Part shown: one piece after another, positions 34,925-47,248 of the stretch | Layout: every line of letters starts with the position of its first letter | Position numbering within the stretch: the first letter of the stretch is position 1 | Assembly (NCBI GenBank): GCA_963969495.1 | Contig: OZ018335.1 | Location: forward strand, 83,806,354 to 83,870,353 | DNA: 64,000 bases | Reading direction: 5' to 3' | DNA from: Ceratothoa steindachneri | Lineage: Eukaryota > Arthropoda > Malacostraca > Isopoda > Cymothoidae | Position numbers and translations under genes: made by a program | The notes under the pieces: generated by a model | What the model saw: only the letters and a program-made list of their open reading frames with translations | Database searches by the model: none | What the model was told of the DNA's origin: nothing

Positions 34925-35385
34925 AAGCACTCCTTTAAAACTAAAAGATTTGTGCAAGAACGATATCGTTTAAAACAGAATGATTGGCATTGGCATGTTC
35001 TTAACATACAAGGAGTGCTATCAACATGCACTCCTTTCAAAAAAAGATTGGTCCACGAATGCTATCCTTAATATAAAATGATTGGTACCACCATGATCTC
35101 ATTTAAATTGGAAAGATTGGTACCAGCAGTTTCTACCTGGAAACAGAAAAAATAGTACCACCATGCTCTCTTTAAAACCAGAAGATTGGTACGAGCATGG
35201 AATTCTTTAAATCTCACAGATCTCTAACAGCATGCTTTCCTTCAAATAATGATTGCTACCATCATGGTACCATCTTTTAAAACAAAACTAACGGCAGCAG
35301 AATGTTCTTAACATGCAAAGGTTGGTACCAGCATGCTATTATTTAAACAGAAAGATTGGTACCAGCATGTTGTCCTTTAAAATTC
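34925..35385. repeat. degenerate 34-35-bp minisatellite, about 13 copies
   Basis: A unit close to GATTGGTACCAGCATGCTAT plus CCTTTAAAACAGAAA recurs: the ATTGGTACC-like block appears near 35048, 35081, 35116, 35151, 35185, 35252, 35322 and 35355, with weaker copies between. Units vary, so the array is old. No coding sequence is evident. Confidence 0.85.
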
Positions 35386-35389
35386 TGGC

Positions 35390-38250
35390 ACATTCCTCTC
35401 TGAAGTTCGAGCATTCAACACATATCCTAGTTGATTAAAACACTCCATTGCTTCAAGTTTTTACAAGGATTTTATTTCTACCCTTTCCACATCTTCAGCA
35501 CCATACCTCCCCATGTACTTTTCTTGGTTTTTCTTTATTGAACTTTTAACCTCTTCTATCTAATGTTTCGATCAATATTTTCAAATACATTCCTTAAACT
35601 AAAATGAGAATGCCATCAAGATATTTTCAACATGAACTGTATCCATCCGTTACTATTCCTTATCAACCTCTCATCTCTTTCACTTATACCTCACCTTTCT
35701 TTTCCGTAAACCCCATACGAAATTCCAGATACATCAACTTCACATACACGTGTCTTTCCACTAGCTATATCAAATTATTTATTCTCATTTCGCCCAAACG
35801 GATATTACATCTAAAATCATAAACATTAACAGGAGTTTACCAGTTGTTCCGTACATCTTAGAAATTGTTTTTATTGATGTTCTATATACAAGACCCGTCC
35901 ATTCGGCAACAGGTGGGATCCAGGAAGGGTCTCCTGGATCTCATGTTTATATTTCTTTTTTAGCCCTATCTGTATTCTACTACCCAGAAAGAGTAATTTA
36001 ATAATATAGAATATAAATTAAGAGATTTTATCAACCATTGCGTCCGAATGTACATATCCAATATGATACATGTCTAAAAACAGGTAGATCTCAAAAAGTA
36101 ATTATTAACTTTAATATTATACCTTGGCTGACGTCCAAAATCTACAATAAACCAAAAATACTAATTTTCTTATGTGTGCCAAGAATATTAGATCTGAGGG
36201 AATTTAGTGCTAACTCCTGTGTGAGTTACTGTTACTTATTCTGAATGTTGAGTAAGATAACCATTATTATTAAACACCAATGCCCTTTTTTCATAATACT
36301 CAGAGGGAGGAATTTCGGTTAGCCCCCGTGCAAATTTTTATCCTGGAATCACCACTGCTCCACTGAGTGCCGCCTATACACACACCCATTGTGGACATTG
36401 TAAGTTTTTCATGTGTTCTTAAAGAGATTCTTCAATAAACACAATTAGTTCACCCTACTTTTGTATTTCCTAAAGATAGCAATTAAATTGCGACAAATTT
36501 ATCATCAAAACTTTTAAAAAATTTTAATCAGACAAATTTATCGCCGGTTTTCTCTTACAAAGTTGTAGTTATATTTTTGTGCAATTTCGCCCCCGATGAC
36601 CTTTACAAATGAAAAAATTGTAAACTACCTTTTAATTAAATGCTCTCTGGAATAACAGCATGATTGGAAGAACCAAATAAAAGAGGAATTTCGAAAATGT
36701 CCTGTCGCAAAGAAATAATTTGACAGGCAAAGTGTTGAATGGTGCTCTAGATATATCCTAGGAAGAGCCCGACATGGGTTTCTGGACTTTGTAATTGAAA
36801 ACTTACCTCACAATAGACTTTATGTAAGTTTATTGTTCAATATAAGAAACTAGAATAATTCATTAGTGAAGTGGGTGTAGTAAAAGAAACGGAAGGCAAT
36901 GGTGCAAGCTAAAAAATGGATAACACAGAGAGCCAAAATTATCTTCGTGGGTGTTTAGTGACGTCATATTAGTTTCACTTTCGCTCACATTTCAGTTTAT
37001 ATTTTCAATAAATAAATATTGATATGAATTGGAAAAAACAAATTTGTCGTTGAATGAGTCAAGATATACGTAAATCTGTTTCACTTCCAAACTTCCATAT
37101 AATTACTTCCAATTAATTATCTAGGTTAAACAAACCACCATAGAGACTTGTTTTAGTTAAATAAATGGGGCAGGTTAAGAATCTTTCGTGCATATGCATG
37201 AATTTACCAGTCAGTCTATATCCCATCAAAGAGTTATATTTTCCTTACAGTCTGGTTAATGTGGAGCCTACAAAGCTGCCTCGTTTGAAATTCTGAAGGT
37301 CTTTCATATTGTTATAACGAATCTCTTAATATTGAATAAAAATGATCTGAGGTTTATAGCATACAATTATATACATATAGTATTCCCAACAGATTAATTT
37401 TAGTCATTAAAATTTATATAATGGAAATATCATTCAGAAAAGCATGTGCAATTTACATGTAACTATATTATTGGTTTAACCCCTGTAGATCGAATATATT
37501 TGTAATTCTAAAATTGTTTAATATTGAACTTTTTCGCGCCCACTGAGAAAAATAAAAATAGGATAAATCTTTTAAAGTTTAAAACGTTAAGTTATAATGA
37601 TTTTCAACATTGATTTATCGCTATAATTAATGAAACAGTGAACTTTAAATCTCAAAGTTCAAAAAGATTAAATCAATTGATAAAGAGTAAGACTAAAAAT
37701 TGCTTAAGAGAACGCAACCGAATGTATAAAATGATGAAAACGAGCAATAGTGTTGAAAATCAAAACTAATACCTTTATCATCGTCTCTTGGTCAAACCAA
37801 AAACAAACTATGAAAAAGAACTAGCGTCATTAGTAAAACACTAAACGAATCATTTTAATAGGATGTAACAAATCGTAAGCCAAATTAATTGTATTAGGCC
37901 TCTTCAAGAACAGATACAACGCGTAAAGGAAAGTAATAATAAATAAAAATAAAATAAAAAAAATTACAGCACTGACGCTCCAGAAAAATATATCTAATTC
38001 CCTTTAAAGAATTAGTATGCATACTGTTAAACCCCTTTTTCAAAATTTTCAATGCATCAGTGAAGCAATATTCATTAATGAGATTTTTTTTAAAAAGGCC
38101 TAAAAACTTATCCTAGAATCATTTGCCTTTTTCACTTAATTTAGTCGTTGCAAAACTCTTCGTGCAACAACTGGAGGTAAATAACTGAATAAATGAATCA
38201 GAGTAGAGCTTTCGACGCAATCCTTCAAGTTTAACTAATTTGCTTGGTTT
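35390..38250. other. AT-rich stretch with no recognised gene
   Basis: Only frames up to 72 residues with no recognisable domain. No tandem or inverted repeats noted. Confidence 0.5.
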
Positions 38251-38269
38251 ATATAACGAAAGGATCACA

Positions 38270-38700
38270 ATGTTTCATTAAGATAAAGCATTATGTGTAG
38301 TATATCTCGACTTCAACAAAGCTTATGACACGGTTTCACATAAAAAAATGAGAAAGCTAAACCACAAGTGATAGAGGGAATCGTAATAAAATGGTTTGAA
38401 TACAGAATGGAAAACCATACACTATTTTTGTCAATGGGAATAGTATTTATCCATGGTTATATGGTATTACAGAGTTCCAGAAGAACATATTATATAATTC
38501 TTGTTTTTTTTCATCTACTTAATGTAAACGGTTTGGATATGGAATTATTAGTTGAAATTTTAAAATTTCCGGTTAATACAAAACTTGCGCATAGACTTAG
38601 AGAAGTCTAATGAAACTAAACAATGTAGACAATTCAATTTAAAGAAGTTTAAGGTAATGCACATTTCTCATGATATTCTTAAAAAGCTTAAAGGCGAGAC
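38270..38700 (+). pseudogene. non-LTR (LINE, jockey/CR1-like) reverse transcriptase fragment
   Basis: VVYLDFNKAYDTVSHKKM (about 38302-38355) is the conserved block with the first catalytic Asp. It is followed by a GIVIKWFEYRMENH segment like the family's GI...W...L..R. In the 38368-38610 frame, LKFPVNTKLAHRL stands where FADDTKL is expected, so the catalytic aspartates are lost. FNLKKFKVMHISHDI (about 38635-38680) fits the next block. Frame changes occur. Clade placement is tentative. Confidence 0.75.
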
Positions 38701-38806
38701 ATCAACTCCTTAAATATAGTGTTTGGATTACCTCATTTAGAGCAGGCGCTGCAATTCTAGTCTAGGAAAGAAAAGTGTAACTTCGAACGCATTGAGCGAC
38801 AACTTA

Positions 38807-38974
38807 CAGTTGCGCGCATTTCTATTGGCAACACATCTCAAATTTTGTAATATACGAATTTTTATACCTCTATACGTAGTTAGAAATAACATATTTATAT
38901 TATATTTAATTATATTGGACTAAAATCAATATATTATAATCTATAAATAATAATAAAACAAATTATTAACATTG
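38807..38974. repeat. left terminal inverted repeat of the Tc1-like element
   Basis: Pairs with 40313-40476 over about 165 bp. Shared blocks include TTGCGCGCA, ACACATCTCAAA, ATATTTATATTATATTTAAT and AAAACAAATTATTAACATT. Confidence 0.9.
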
Positions 38975-39061
38975 AACATGGTATTTATTATAAGATCACA
39001 AGAAGCAAAGGGAATTGGCAACATTCATAAATATTGCATATATATTATTGGCAACTATAAT

Positions 39062-40077
39062 TTAATACTTGGTATGACCTCCTTTAGCAGAAATCAGACT
39101 AATCCGATGTTTCGTAGGGATGAACAAGGTTTTTGCAAGTTTTAGTATGAATTTATTCCACTTTTCCATTGTAAAAGCTTTCAACTCTGCTATACTGCTT
39201 GGGGATCTTTTATGGACACGTGACTTCAGTTCTTTCAATAAATTTTTAATCGGATTTAAATCTGGACTTTGAGAAAGCCATTTCATCACTTCCAAGCGTT
39301 GATAGGCAAAATATTTCTGCGTTGATTTGCTCGTGTGCTTGGGATCATCATCCTGTTGGAAGACGCATCCTCTGCCAAGACTAAGTTTCCTCACCGATTG
39401 TTTCACATGTTCATCCATAATTCGGTAATATCCCTGGGGTTTCATTATGCCTTCTATCACACAAATTGAGACAGTACCTGCAGCAGCAAAACACACCCAC
39501 AACATGATGGAACCACCTCCGTGTTCCACAGTAGGTATAATGTTCTTTTCTAGCAGAGCCTCTCCAGATTTTCTTCCAACGTTATGGTGATCGCTTATGC
39601 CAAATAGCTCGAGCTTAGTTTCGTCTGACCATAATATTTTACTATGTTCTGCTTCAGTGTCATCAAGATGTTCTCTAGCAAACTCTAAAGGTCTCTTTTT
39701 GTGAACCGTCTTCAACAGTGCATTCCTCGTTGGTACACGTCCTGAAGACCCTCGCGGTTCATTTAACGTCGCAGTGTTGATACATTGACGATTGTTCCAC
39801 TGCTAGCCATATTTGCTTTCAATTCCTTGAAAGTGACGTTTGGGTTCTTGTTGACAATTCGTGCACACAAACGCACATCTCGGACAGTAAATTTTCTAGG
39901 GCGCCCTTTCCTCACACGATTAACAGTAGTCCTATCAGCCCTAAATTTTACAATAATATTCCTTACAGATGAATTTGGGATATTAAAACTTGTCGAAAAA
40001 TTTCTATAGCCATTTTCTTGGTTGTGCAGCTCAATTATACGCTGACTATATCCTTCTGAGTGTTCGTATGTCTTCAA
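39062..40077 (-). pseudogene. Tc1-like transposase with one stop, one frameshift and a lost catalytic Glu
   Basis: The first frame (39763-40077, 104 residues) holds the paired helix-turn-helix DNA-binding region: IIELHNQENGYRNFSTSF, the GRPRKF hook, and NPNVTFKELKANMASSG. It stops after STLRR. After a stop and a frameshift (about 39720-39765) the catalytic domain runs in a second frame (39062-39715, 217 residues): WSDETKLELFG with the first Asp, GGGSIMLWVCF, QQDDDPKHTSKS with the second Asp, and SPDLNPIKNLLKEL, where the third acid (Glu of a DD34E triad) is Lys (codon 39245-39247). Total length is close to the usual 340 residues. It would cut and paste its own element. Confidence 0.9.
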
Positions 40078-40312
40078 CCCGTTGCTATTTCAAAATTATT
40101 GTAGAAATGATTCTTTACTCGTGTATAAACCATAATGAACACCCAAAAATGTTAGCCATGCAACTAACCTGCTGTCCTAGCTTAGTCTAGAATATTTCAT
40201 CATTATCGAACCTTCTTTACTACAAATTTTAATAATTGATTTGTTAAATTAGTATTATGTAAATGATGCCAATACTTTTGCTTCCTGTGTTAGTTCTAAT
40301 AAACACAGTTTT

Positions 40313-40476
40313 TAATGTTAATAATTTGTTTTATTAGCAATTTTACATCATAATATATTGCTTTTAGGCTAATATAATTAAATATAATATAAATATGTAC
40401 ATTTCGAACTAGTAACGTATAAATATTCTAAAATATAAAGTTTGAGATGTGTTACCAATAGATGTGCGCGCAACGG
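40313..40476. repeat. right terminal inverted repeat of the Tc1-like element
   Basis: Reverse complement of the left repeat with scattered mismatches. It ends at a TA at 40477-40478. Confidence 0.9.
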
Positions 40477-40479
40477 TAA

Positions 40480-43400
40480 TTTCTGAGAGTAGAAACATTA
40501 GGAGATTGCATAAGTAATGAGGCCTTATTTTCATGTTTATAAATATTTTAATTATTAATTATATGGGTAATAAGTTTTTTACCACTATTTACCACTCGTC
40601 TCTATTTTCTACAAACTTTTAAATATGCTATTTATAAAAATCGTTTGACATTAATTTAAATAAGTTTTCAACAATGGATTATTCCTTGGAAAAAAACAAC
40701 AACCCAGCCAATACGGAAGATTCTCTTGTGTTGGGATTTGAGTGAAATGATCCATTTTGAACTTCTAAATCCAAATCTGACTCCCGCCATAGGTCTTTAT
40801 GCTCTTCAATTCTTCGTTTTCCCGCAACAGATGAAGAAAAAATAGTACATTTATCAATAAAAGAAGATTGATCATCAAGACAATACGCAACCTCATATCG
40901 CGAGGAATATCATAAAAAGCTTAACAATTTCGACTGAGAAATACATAATGAGTCATACTGTTCACTCAGTAGAATTAACGTCATCTTTTCAGGAGATTAC
41001 CGAATCACCTGAAGATAATGAAGATGATAACGAGAGAAATAAGCAAAACAACCTTAAGAATTTTTTTTAAACTAATTCAAACTATTTTTACAAGCATTGA
41101 GAGCTAGAGGGTTAGAAAAATAACAATTATTTTCAGGCCAAAAACTTTAAAAAGGTGTTTGATTTATATCCATATAATAATGATGAAAAGCGAAAAATGC
41201 TGGATTTTCATAGGATGACAAATTAATTTTACGAAGAGAAAAAGCATTACTTCACTTTACTCTCACTGGAAGGTTAGCATCTACACTGGTAACATATTGG
41301 TCTTTAATATTATAATCAGGCTCTTTAACTTAAATTATTAATCATATTTTTAATAAATAGTTTATCGGCAACTAGGAAATAAAAGATATTACAATTTAAT
41401 AGCATAAAAATTATTTTTCTTAACAAATCACACCAACACATATTAACCCACTTAGGAATGAAGTTGGAAACTACAGTCAATATTCTTTATCCATATCCTG
41501 TTTACGTTTTGCTGGTACTTCCTCTCTGAATTTACAAACTTTGCCTTCTTTCTTAAACTAGCCTCGATTAGATGTTAGTATCTTTGCTAGCCCATAATTC
41601 TGAAATTTTAATTCTGTAATATAGCTATTTTTATATAGGTTACATATTATCAAATACTAAAAGTCAAATGAATGAATTTATTGTTGCAATAATATTTTTG
41701 CTCCTCCCTTTTCTTTTGAGGGAGGACGCTTGCTACTTCTGGGAAATGGTGCTGCCTTAGAGCGGTAAACCGATCCTAGTAATGAAACCGTCCCACACAA
41801 TGATTCTTTGTCTCTAAGACGTAAGTGAGGGGATAACCCCTAAGTCTCCAATATGAGGGGGTAGAATACTTTTTCGGTTATTGCGATTTCTCTGACCCAA
41901 ATTATAAATGGTTCGTGCCATTTTCCTTAATTTCCCAAAGAATTTGATGCATTGTGTTGATTTCACTACCAATTTTCATCTTTCGATATCTCACTCATTA
42001 GGTACCGAAAAATAAAGGTGTATTCCGAGAAATGGTCGTTTTAAAATTTGCCAGACTTTCCAAAGTTGATCGAAATCAAGTCTCTTCTCCTGTGTCAAAC
42101 CATAGCCAATGTTGCTTAACATACAAATTATGACCATCTAAAAGGGCCAAAGTAAATGAAAAGGATTTTTTTTATTAAAAACAGTATCTATAGTGCGGCG
42201 ATATGAATAATACAGCCCTCAAGCTATTTATCCCTTCTAGATGACGTGGCTATCTCTGGCTAACTTAGAGATACGAAAATTATTGTTATAATAAAACCAG
42301 GAACATTCATAAAACACTCACCCTCCTTTCATTATTTCATTATATCCAAGTCAAATTTTCTTTTAACTATTTTAAAATTTCTATAATTAATTAAAAGATG
42401 AAACAAAAATGATATATGTATTTACCTTAATCAGATATTTCTTCCAATAAATAATTTCTCTTTATAATAATAACAAAGGAAAGCTTAAATTTCTCGGTGA
42501 TCAGTATCTAGGCTCTAGAAATTAATTCTATTTTAGTACAAGTGCAGAAACGGGAAATCATTTGCCTCTGAACTAAGAATCACAGTCTTTAGCAAACGTT
42601 CTTCCCAATTGTTCGACATTCGATACACTTGGGTGATTAATCATAAAGAGCAAACTATGAGTAATCATTTCATCCTCCTTAAACCTGAAACACAAGATAT
42701 TCTGAACAACCAGATTTCACCTGATTTCTAGAGGCAACTTTTGACATCCTGTTTTCCCTTTATGTTTATAGAGGCTTATAAAGTATCCTTTAAAAGCAGA
42801 GGCTCTCTAGATGCTATTCAGGGACCCTCACCCACAGGATATTTTTCCTTTTAGTCATCGAATTAATTTGAAGACGTATTTCACTATAAGTTCTTTTTCT
42901 TCATTAAGACTGCGAATTTGATGTCGTATATCAATTAAATAAATTTTACAGATTTCAACTGTTAAATTTGGTATGATTAAAATCATTCTTGTAAGTACTG
43001 ACAAAAGTTGTTTAATTATTTGAGAGTGAATTGTGAAAAATGGTTAAAAGAAGATAGTAAACATTTATATGCTAATTAATTATAATGTTAATTATCATAC
43101 TCACTTAAAATTTGTCAAGAGTTTTTATTCAAGCTTAAAATTTCTTTTCTCATAGGAAATCACCAAATTTGAGGAAGTAAGGGTAGGTGAAAATGCATAG
43201 AGGGTGCATAGTTCAATTAGCTTAGTCCAAGTGTCAGCGAAGTCGATGGCACGCAACTCTCTTGGATCTGAGCCAATATATAAATGGAAGCCGCCAAAAT
43301 TGAGGCAAAACCTGGATTTTTCAGTTAAATTAAAAGAAAAAATTCAGAGGTTTCGACCTGTCTTTTATCTATCAATTTTATTAGCACGTGGTTTACCAAC
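40480..43400. other. AT-rich stretch with no recognised gene
   Basis: No open frame above 60 residues with a recognisable domain. No long tandem or inverted repeats were noted. Confidence 0.5.
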
Positions 43401-43429
43401 GGTTGCTTCCGGGTCAGTAAAACATATCG

Positions 43430-43505
43430 TTCGTGGTACAAGGTTCAAGGTTTGGACAGAGTCATTAGCTGGTCGCCAATTAGGCGAATACGCTGATACA
43501 GATAC
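43430..43505 (+). repeat. possible SINE-like repeat, copy 2
   Basis: AGCTGGTCGCC...ATTAGGCGAATACGCTGATA resembles the end of the segment at 4740-4866. GGTACAAGGTTCAAGG upstream loosely resembles a tRNA B box. The overlap is short, so the assignment is weak. Confidence 0.35.
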
Positions 43506-44154
43506 TTGGGGTAACAAATTCTAAACGCATCATCATGAACAGCATGAAATACCAACTACCACCCCTGTTACAATGCCATGTCGATTGAGTACAAATATAT
43601 CCTATGGGGCCACTTATATGCACATACCATGGCGCAGAAAGAGTGCCTTCTGGAGTTTCAAAGGATGTCACTATCGCTGAGGGGTTTAAAAAAAAAGATC
43701 CAGACACCTGCCAAACCAACTTTTTTAGCACTTGTTTTTTTAACAGATTTAGCTTTAATATATTGTTTTCTCATATTTGCTCCTTTGTAATTGGCTCTTG
43801 AAAGTGGGGGCATGACAATTTTGAAACAATTGTTAAAATGATTACTAAAAGGTCTTACTTTCCATGTGCTGCCGTAGGTCAATCTATGCTTGCCATCTTA
43901 TCAGCGATTAACTATACTCTCAAATCTGGTTCATTAGAAAAATAATCTTTTAATTCTGGCAAAATTTAAAGAGTCGTAGAACTTTTACCCGGCTGAGGAG
44001 CTGATTTTTAAAGAAACTCTGCATCAGGTTTGTATAGCTCTAAACAAACGTCTTCGTGTCACTTTCTTCCAAATCAAAAATCTGAAGCTATTCCTGATCT
44101 GCTACATCCAAATTCACTTCGACCTCATATTAGAGGAATATCTGAAAAAATATA

Positions 44155-44310
44155 CATATATATATTTATGAAACATATTTATATCATATATAACTAGGTT
44201 TGGTAGGAATATGCTGACCCAGGAGATTACACTAATCATTTATTGGTATGACGTTTCGCACGTTCGCTAGGACCATCTTCAGCGTCTGTATCGACTAACG
44301 ATAACACTTA
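44155..44310 (-). repeat. Penelope-like tail motif, minus strand
   Basis: The reverse strand reads GCTGAAGATGGTCCTAGC followed by GCGAAACGTCATACCAATAAA, the same kind of CTGAAGATG...CGAAACG signature as at 56495 and 22910. No coding part is adjacent. Confidence 0.4.
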
Positions 44311-45870
44311 AACTGTTAGAAACATACATTATATAAAGGCCAAAAAGCTTAGCGATAATTTTCAAGATTGAAGCGAGATATAAAATTATTGACAGGTGTC
44401 AAATAGTATAAAACTTTTAGATAAAAAATAATTCTACTAAATAACATATAGATATGTAGGTTAGGTTAACTTAGCTTATTTAAAGTATAAGCTTTTATAT
44501 TTAAAACATCTTAATTCCCATTAATTATCAATGAGCTGGCAAGTACAAGTGTCAAATCTTTTCTCTTATTATGGAGCACTGTCGTCTCCTCAGCCAGATG
44601 GCTGAAAGGCCAGCTAAGGAGGCCGAACTGCCGCCTTTTCCATGCGCGGGTATCGAGGAATGGCATTATTTCTATGTTACAAATATATTGGGGGTTTATT
44701 GGGCGAGTAATAGGAAAGTTAAAAAAATCAAAGTTAAAGAAAGAAAAAAAATGAAAGCTATGCATTATTTAATTGAAAAACTTTACAATGACTTTGTAAA
44801 CTTGAGCAACTACCTGTCTTTTCCTTTCTTTCTTTGCTTCCATAAAAACTAGCACATTTAAGATTCAATCAAAGAACGAGTAGTTAGTCCACATTCTATT
44901 TTATTTCCCATTTTCGTATTGACCTAAAACCATTCTATTTGGTATGTGTGAGTACCGCATCTCTGGCAAGGATTAATTATAGATAATAATGTTTTCGCCG
45001 ATCTATCAGGAACTGCATACATGAAACATACGAACGTTTCCCTGCAAATTCCTCTGAAAACCCACTGCACTGGTAAAACACTCCAGACATTGTTATTTCT
45101 CTAGTAATTTCGTACGTTGTCAATTTAAAAGGGTGAAAACAATGTTTAAGTTTCTAAACAAAAAGGAAGGTCCGCCGAATGACCTGCGGCGTTTTGTGAT
45201 AATATGATGAATGGTTTCTCAAGGTTCAAATCACCTACAATTGCCTTTGAGTGGATAAATAGCTAAATGATACTTCTACCACTAGATGGCACAACCCAGC
45301 GTCATATCAATAGTAGATTTGAAATGTCCAGGTTGAATAACCATATGGGTCATTCATTACTCTAAATGGGTACAATTGAACTTTACTCCTTTAAAAAAAG
45401 TGACGCCTACAACTGGCGCTTCGCCACAAGTAAAAAAACAAAGGATATCGTAACATTTAAGAGGTCACAGCCTACTAACTCAGGGTAACCTGCCGTTCAA
45501 CCAGCCGGCTCAGGAGGTGAATTTGTTGCATAACAGGAGAAAAGATCTCAAGTCTCTAGACATAAACGTTATTTAATATTTACAATTCTGCTCTAACCTA
45601 ACTTAACTATATGAACAGATAGTTTATATTAAAAATTTACTCCGCTTAAAGCATTATATTATTCATTTAATTATAGTTAAGTTATTTAATGCTAAAAGTA
45701 ATTTGCGGTATCGAAATCATACCATTTTTCTTCAGCGAAAATCGAATATTTACCTTAAAATTAGCATATTATTTACCGTTTTATATTTTTTTCAGATTTA
45801 TAGTATTATACTAATGAACTTGTGCTGTATTATAGGTGTTTAGTATTAGATTATTATATATATATATGGG
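44310..45870. other. AT-rich stretch with no recognised gene
   Basis: Frames up to 93 residues (44571-44852) show no recognisable domain. Nothing further is supported. Confidence 0.45.
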
Positions 45871-45875
45871 GGGGG

Positions 45876-46780
45876 AATTCTACGTAGAATTTCTTTTCTA
45901 GCACGGAAGTGACGTCCATGCGCTAAAGAAAATTCTAGAATTTGGTTAGGCTTAAATTGGTAAGCCTCTCCCCCTCCACACGCACAAGCAGTGGCCTCGA
46001 ACCGCGTCCATCTTGGGTACCCTTTTCGCCGTTTAGAATCGCCTGGGCGTTAGGATTCGAGACCATTGGAGAGTAGCGCTGTTTCCCCCACCCCTGCGGG
46101 GGGAGCCTCGGATATATAGGGCTCGTCTTCCAGGTGAGAGACAAAGAGTTGAGGAGTCCCGCCAGGATCCAAGAAGCATTCTCCTAGTTCCAAGTAAGGT
46201 GCTAATAACGAAGCAAAGTGATGGCTGAACTTTTCTTGTGTTGTAATTAGACCAGCCAGTGAGGTAATTCCATATTTGACGATCGCCACCGAGTGATTTT
46301 TCCGACTCCAGTCATCAACTTCTGTCGAATCCCTCCTCGTGTCCTCCTTGTTTTGGGTGGCAAAAATACTCTCCCCTGGACCGGACATTACCAACCCCCG
46401 CTCCTTTGGAGAACCGCATCACGTCAACTTCCCGGTCTGAAGCTCCGAGTGCCCTCGCCCATACGTTTATTGCGTGCAGAAGACATCCATGAAACATTAC
46501 CCTGACGTCTCACCCGAAATCCCTTGTAAGCCAACCCCTCTACCCCTTGAGCAACCCATTTAAGTTAATCCTCCCCATTAGAATAGTCTCGTTCTATAAG
46601 CATTATTCTCTTATTTTATTGCCCAAATTTTACCTGACCTCGTTTTGCCCTCTTTTCTCGCTGCTCCGCACATCGAAACTCGTGGCGTCACCCCCCCCTT
46701 GTCGGTTCGCCTTCAAGTTTTAGTCCCTTCCCCCATAGATATAATATGGTATTTATATAATATAATGTCACACCACGAAA
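45876..46780 (+). repeat. 5' LTR, Gypsy copy 2
   Basis: Aligns with 49650-50682 from the GAATTTCTT...CTAGCACGGAAGTGACG block to GTCACACCACGA. It lacks a stretch of over 100 bp present in the right LTR (before about 50520). The exact left boundary is blurred by decay and a G-run. Confidence 0.85.
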
Positions 46781-46813
46781 TATATATTTATTAATATACA
46801 TATTATATAATTT

Positions 46814-46833
46814 TGGTGTGAGGTGTGGGGTTT
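46814..46833 (+). promoter_or_regulatory. primer-binding site, tRNA-Leu type, Gypsy copy 2
   Basis: TGGTGTGAGGTGTGGGGT matches 15 of 18 positions of the complement of the tRNA-Leu 3' end as I remember it. It lies about 35 bp after the LTR end, probably because of small insertions. Copy 4 has the same kind of site. Confidence 0.6.
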
Positions 46834-47248
46834 TAACGAACCCGTGTCATTTTAATTTCGACATTAGAATTTCCCTCGTTATTTATGTCTATCGCTTTTT
46901 TTTTAATATTTTGTATTGTACTAGCAGAAGGCAAGTTCAAGTTAATTGAAGAGCAGTAAAACGTTAATATATTTAGATTTTGTGTTGCATCCCAGCTAAT
47001 TAATTTGTTTATTGTGTTTGAAATTTGGGGACTCTGCTGGTTATTAATCCAAAAGAGTTAAGGTCTTTGGTGTCCTAATTCCGGTAGGACCATTTTAATT
47101 TTTTTTTCCGCTTAGAAACAGCAGAGGTAGGTAGCTGTATCATATTTTTTTGTGAACAAAGCCTTCACGAATATTCAAGTATTGGTTTCGCGTGGTTAGT
47201 TTCCTTAATCGTTCGCGTGTCAGTTTGCCCTCAGTTAACTGCATAACA

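Larger units (their letters stand above)
38807..40476 (-). mobile_element. Tc1-like transposon, structurally complete (1,670 bp), inactive
   Basis: Terminal inverted repeats of about 165 bp begin CAGTTGCGCGC on the left and, reversed, CCGTTGCGCGC on the right. Each end is flanked by TA (38805-38806 and 40477-40478), the target duplication of this superfamily. The transposase is coded on the minus strand between them. Ends and body survive in one piece, so this is among the younger insertions in the window. Confidence 0.92.

Noticed and set aside
34925..35385. CRISPR-like array
   Set aside because: Degenerate tandem units without unique spacers in a eukaryotic context; it is a minisatellite. 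The same applies to the 42-, 50- and 33-bp arrays.
43204..43524. 106-residue + frame as a host gene
   Set aside because: No recognisable domain, and its 3' part overlaps the candidate SINE-like repeat.
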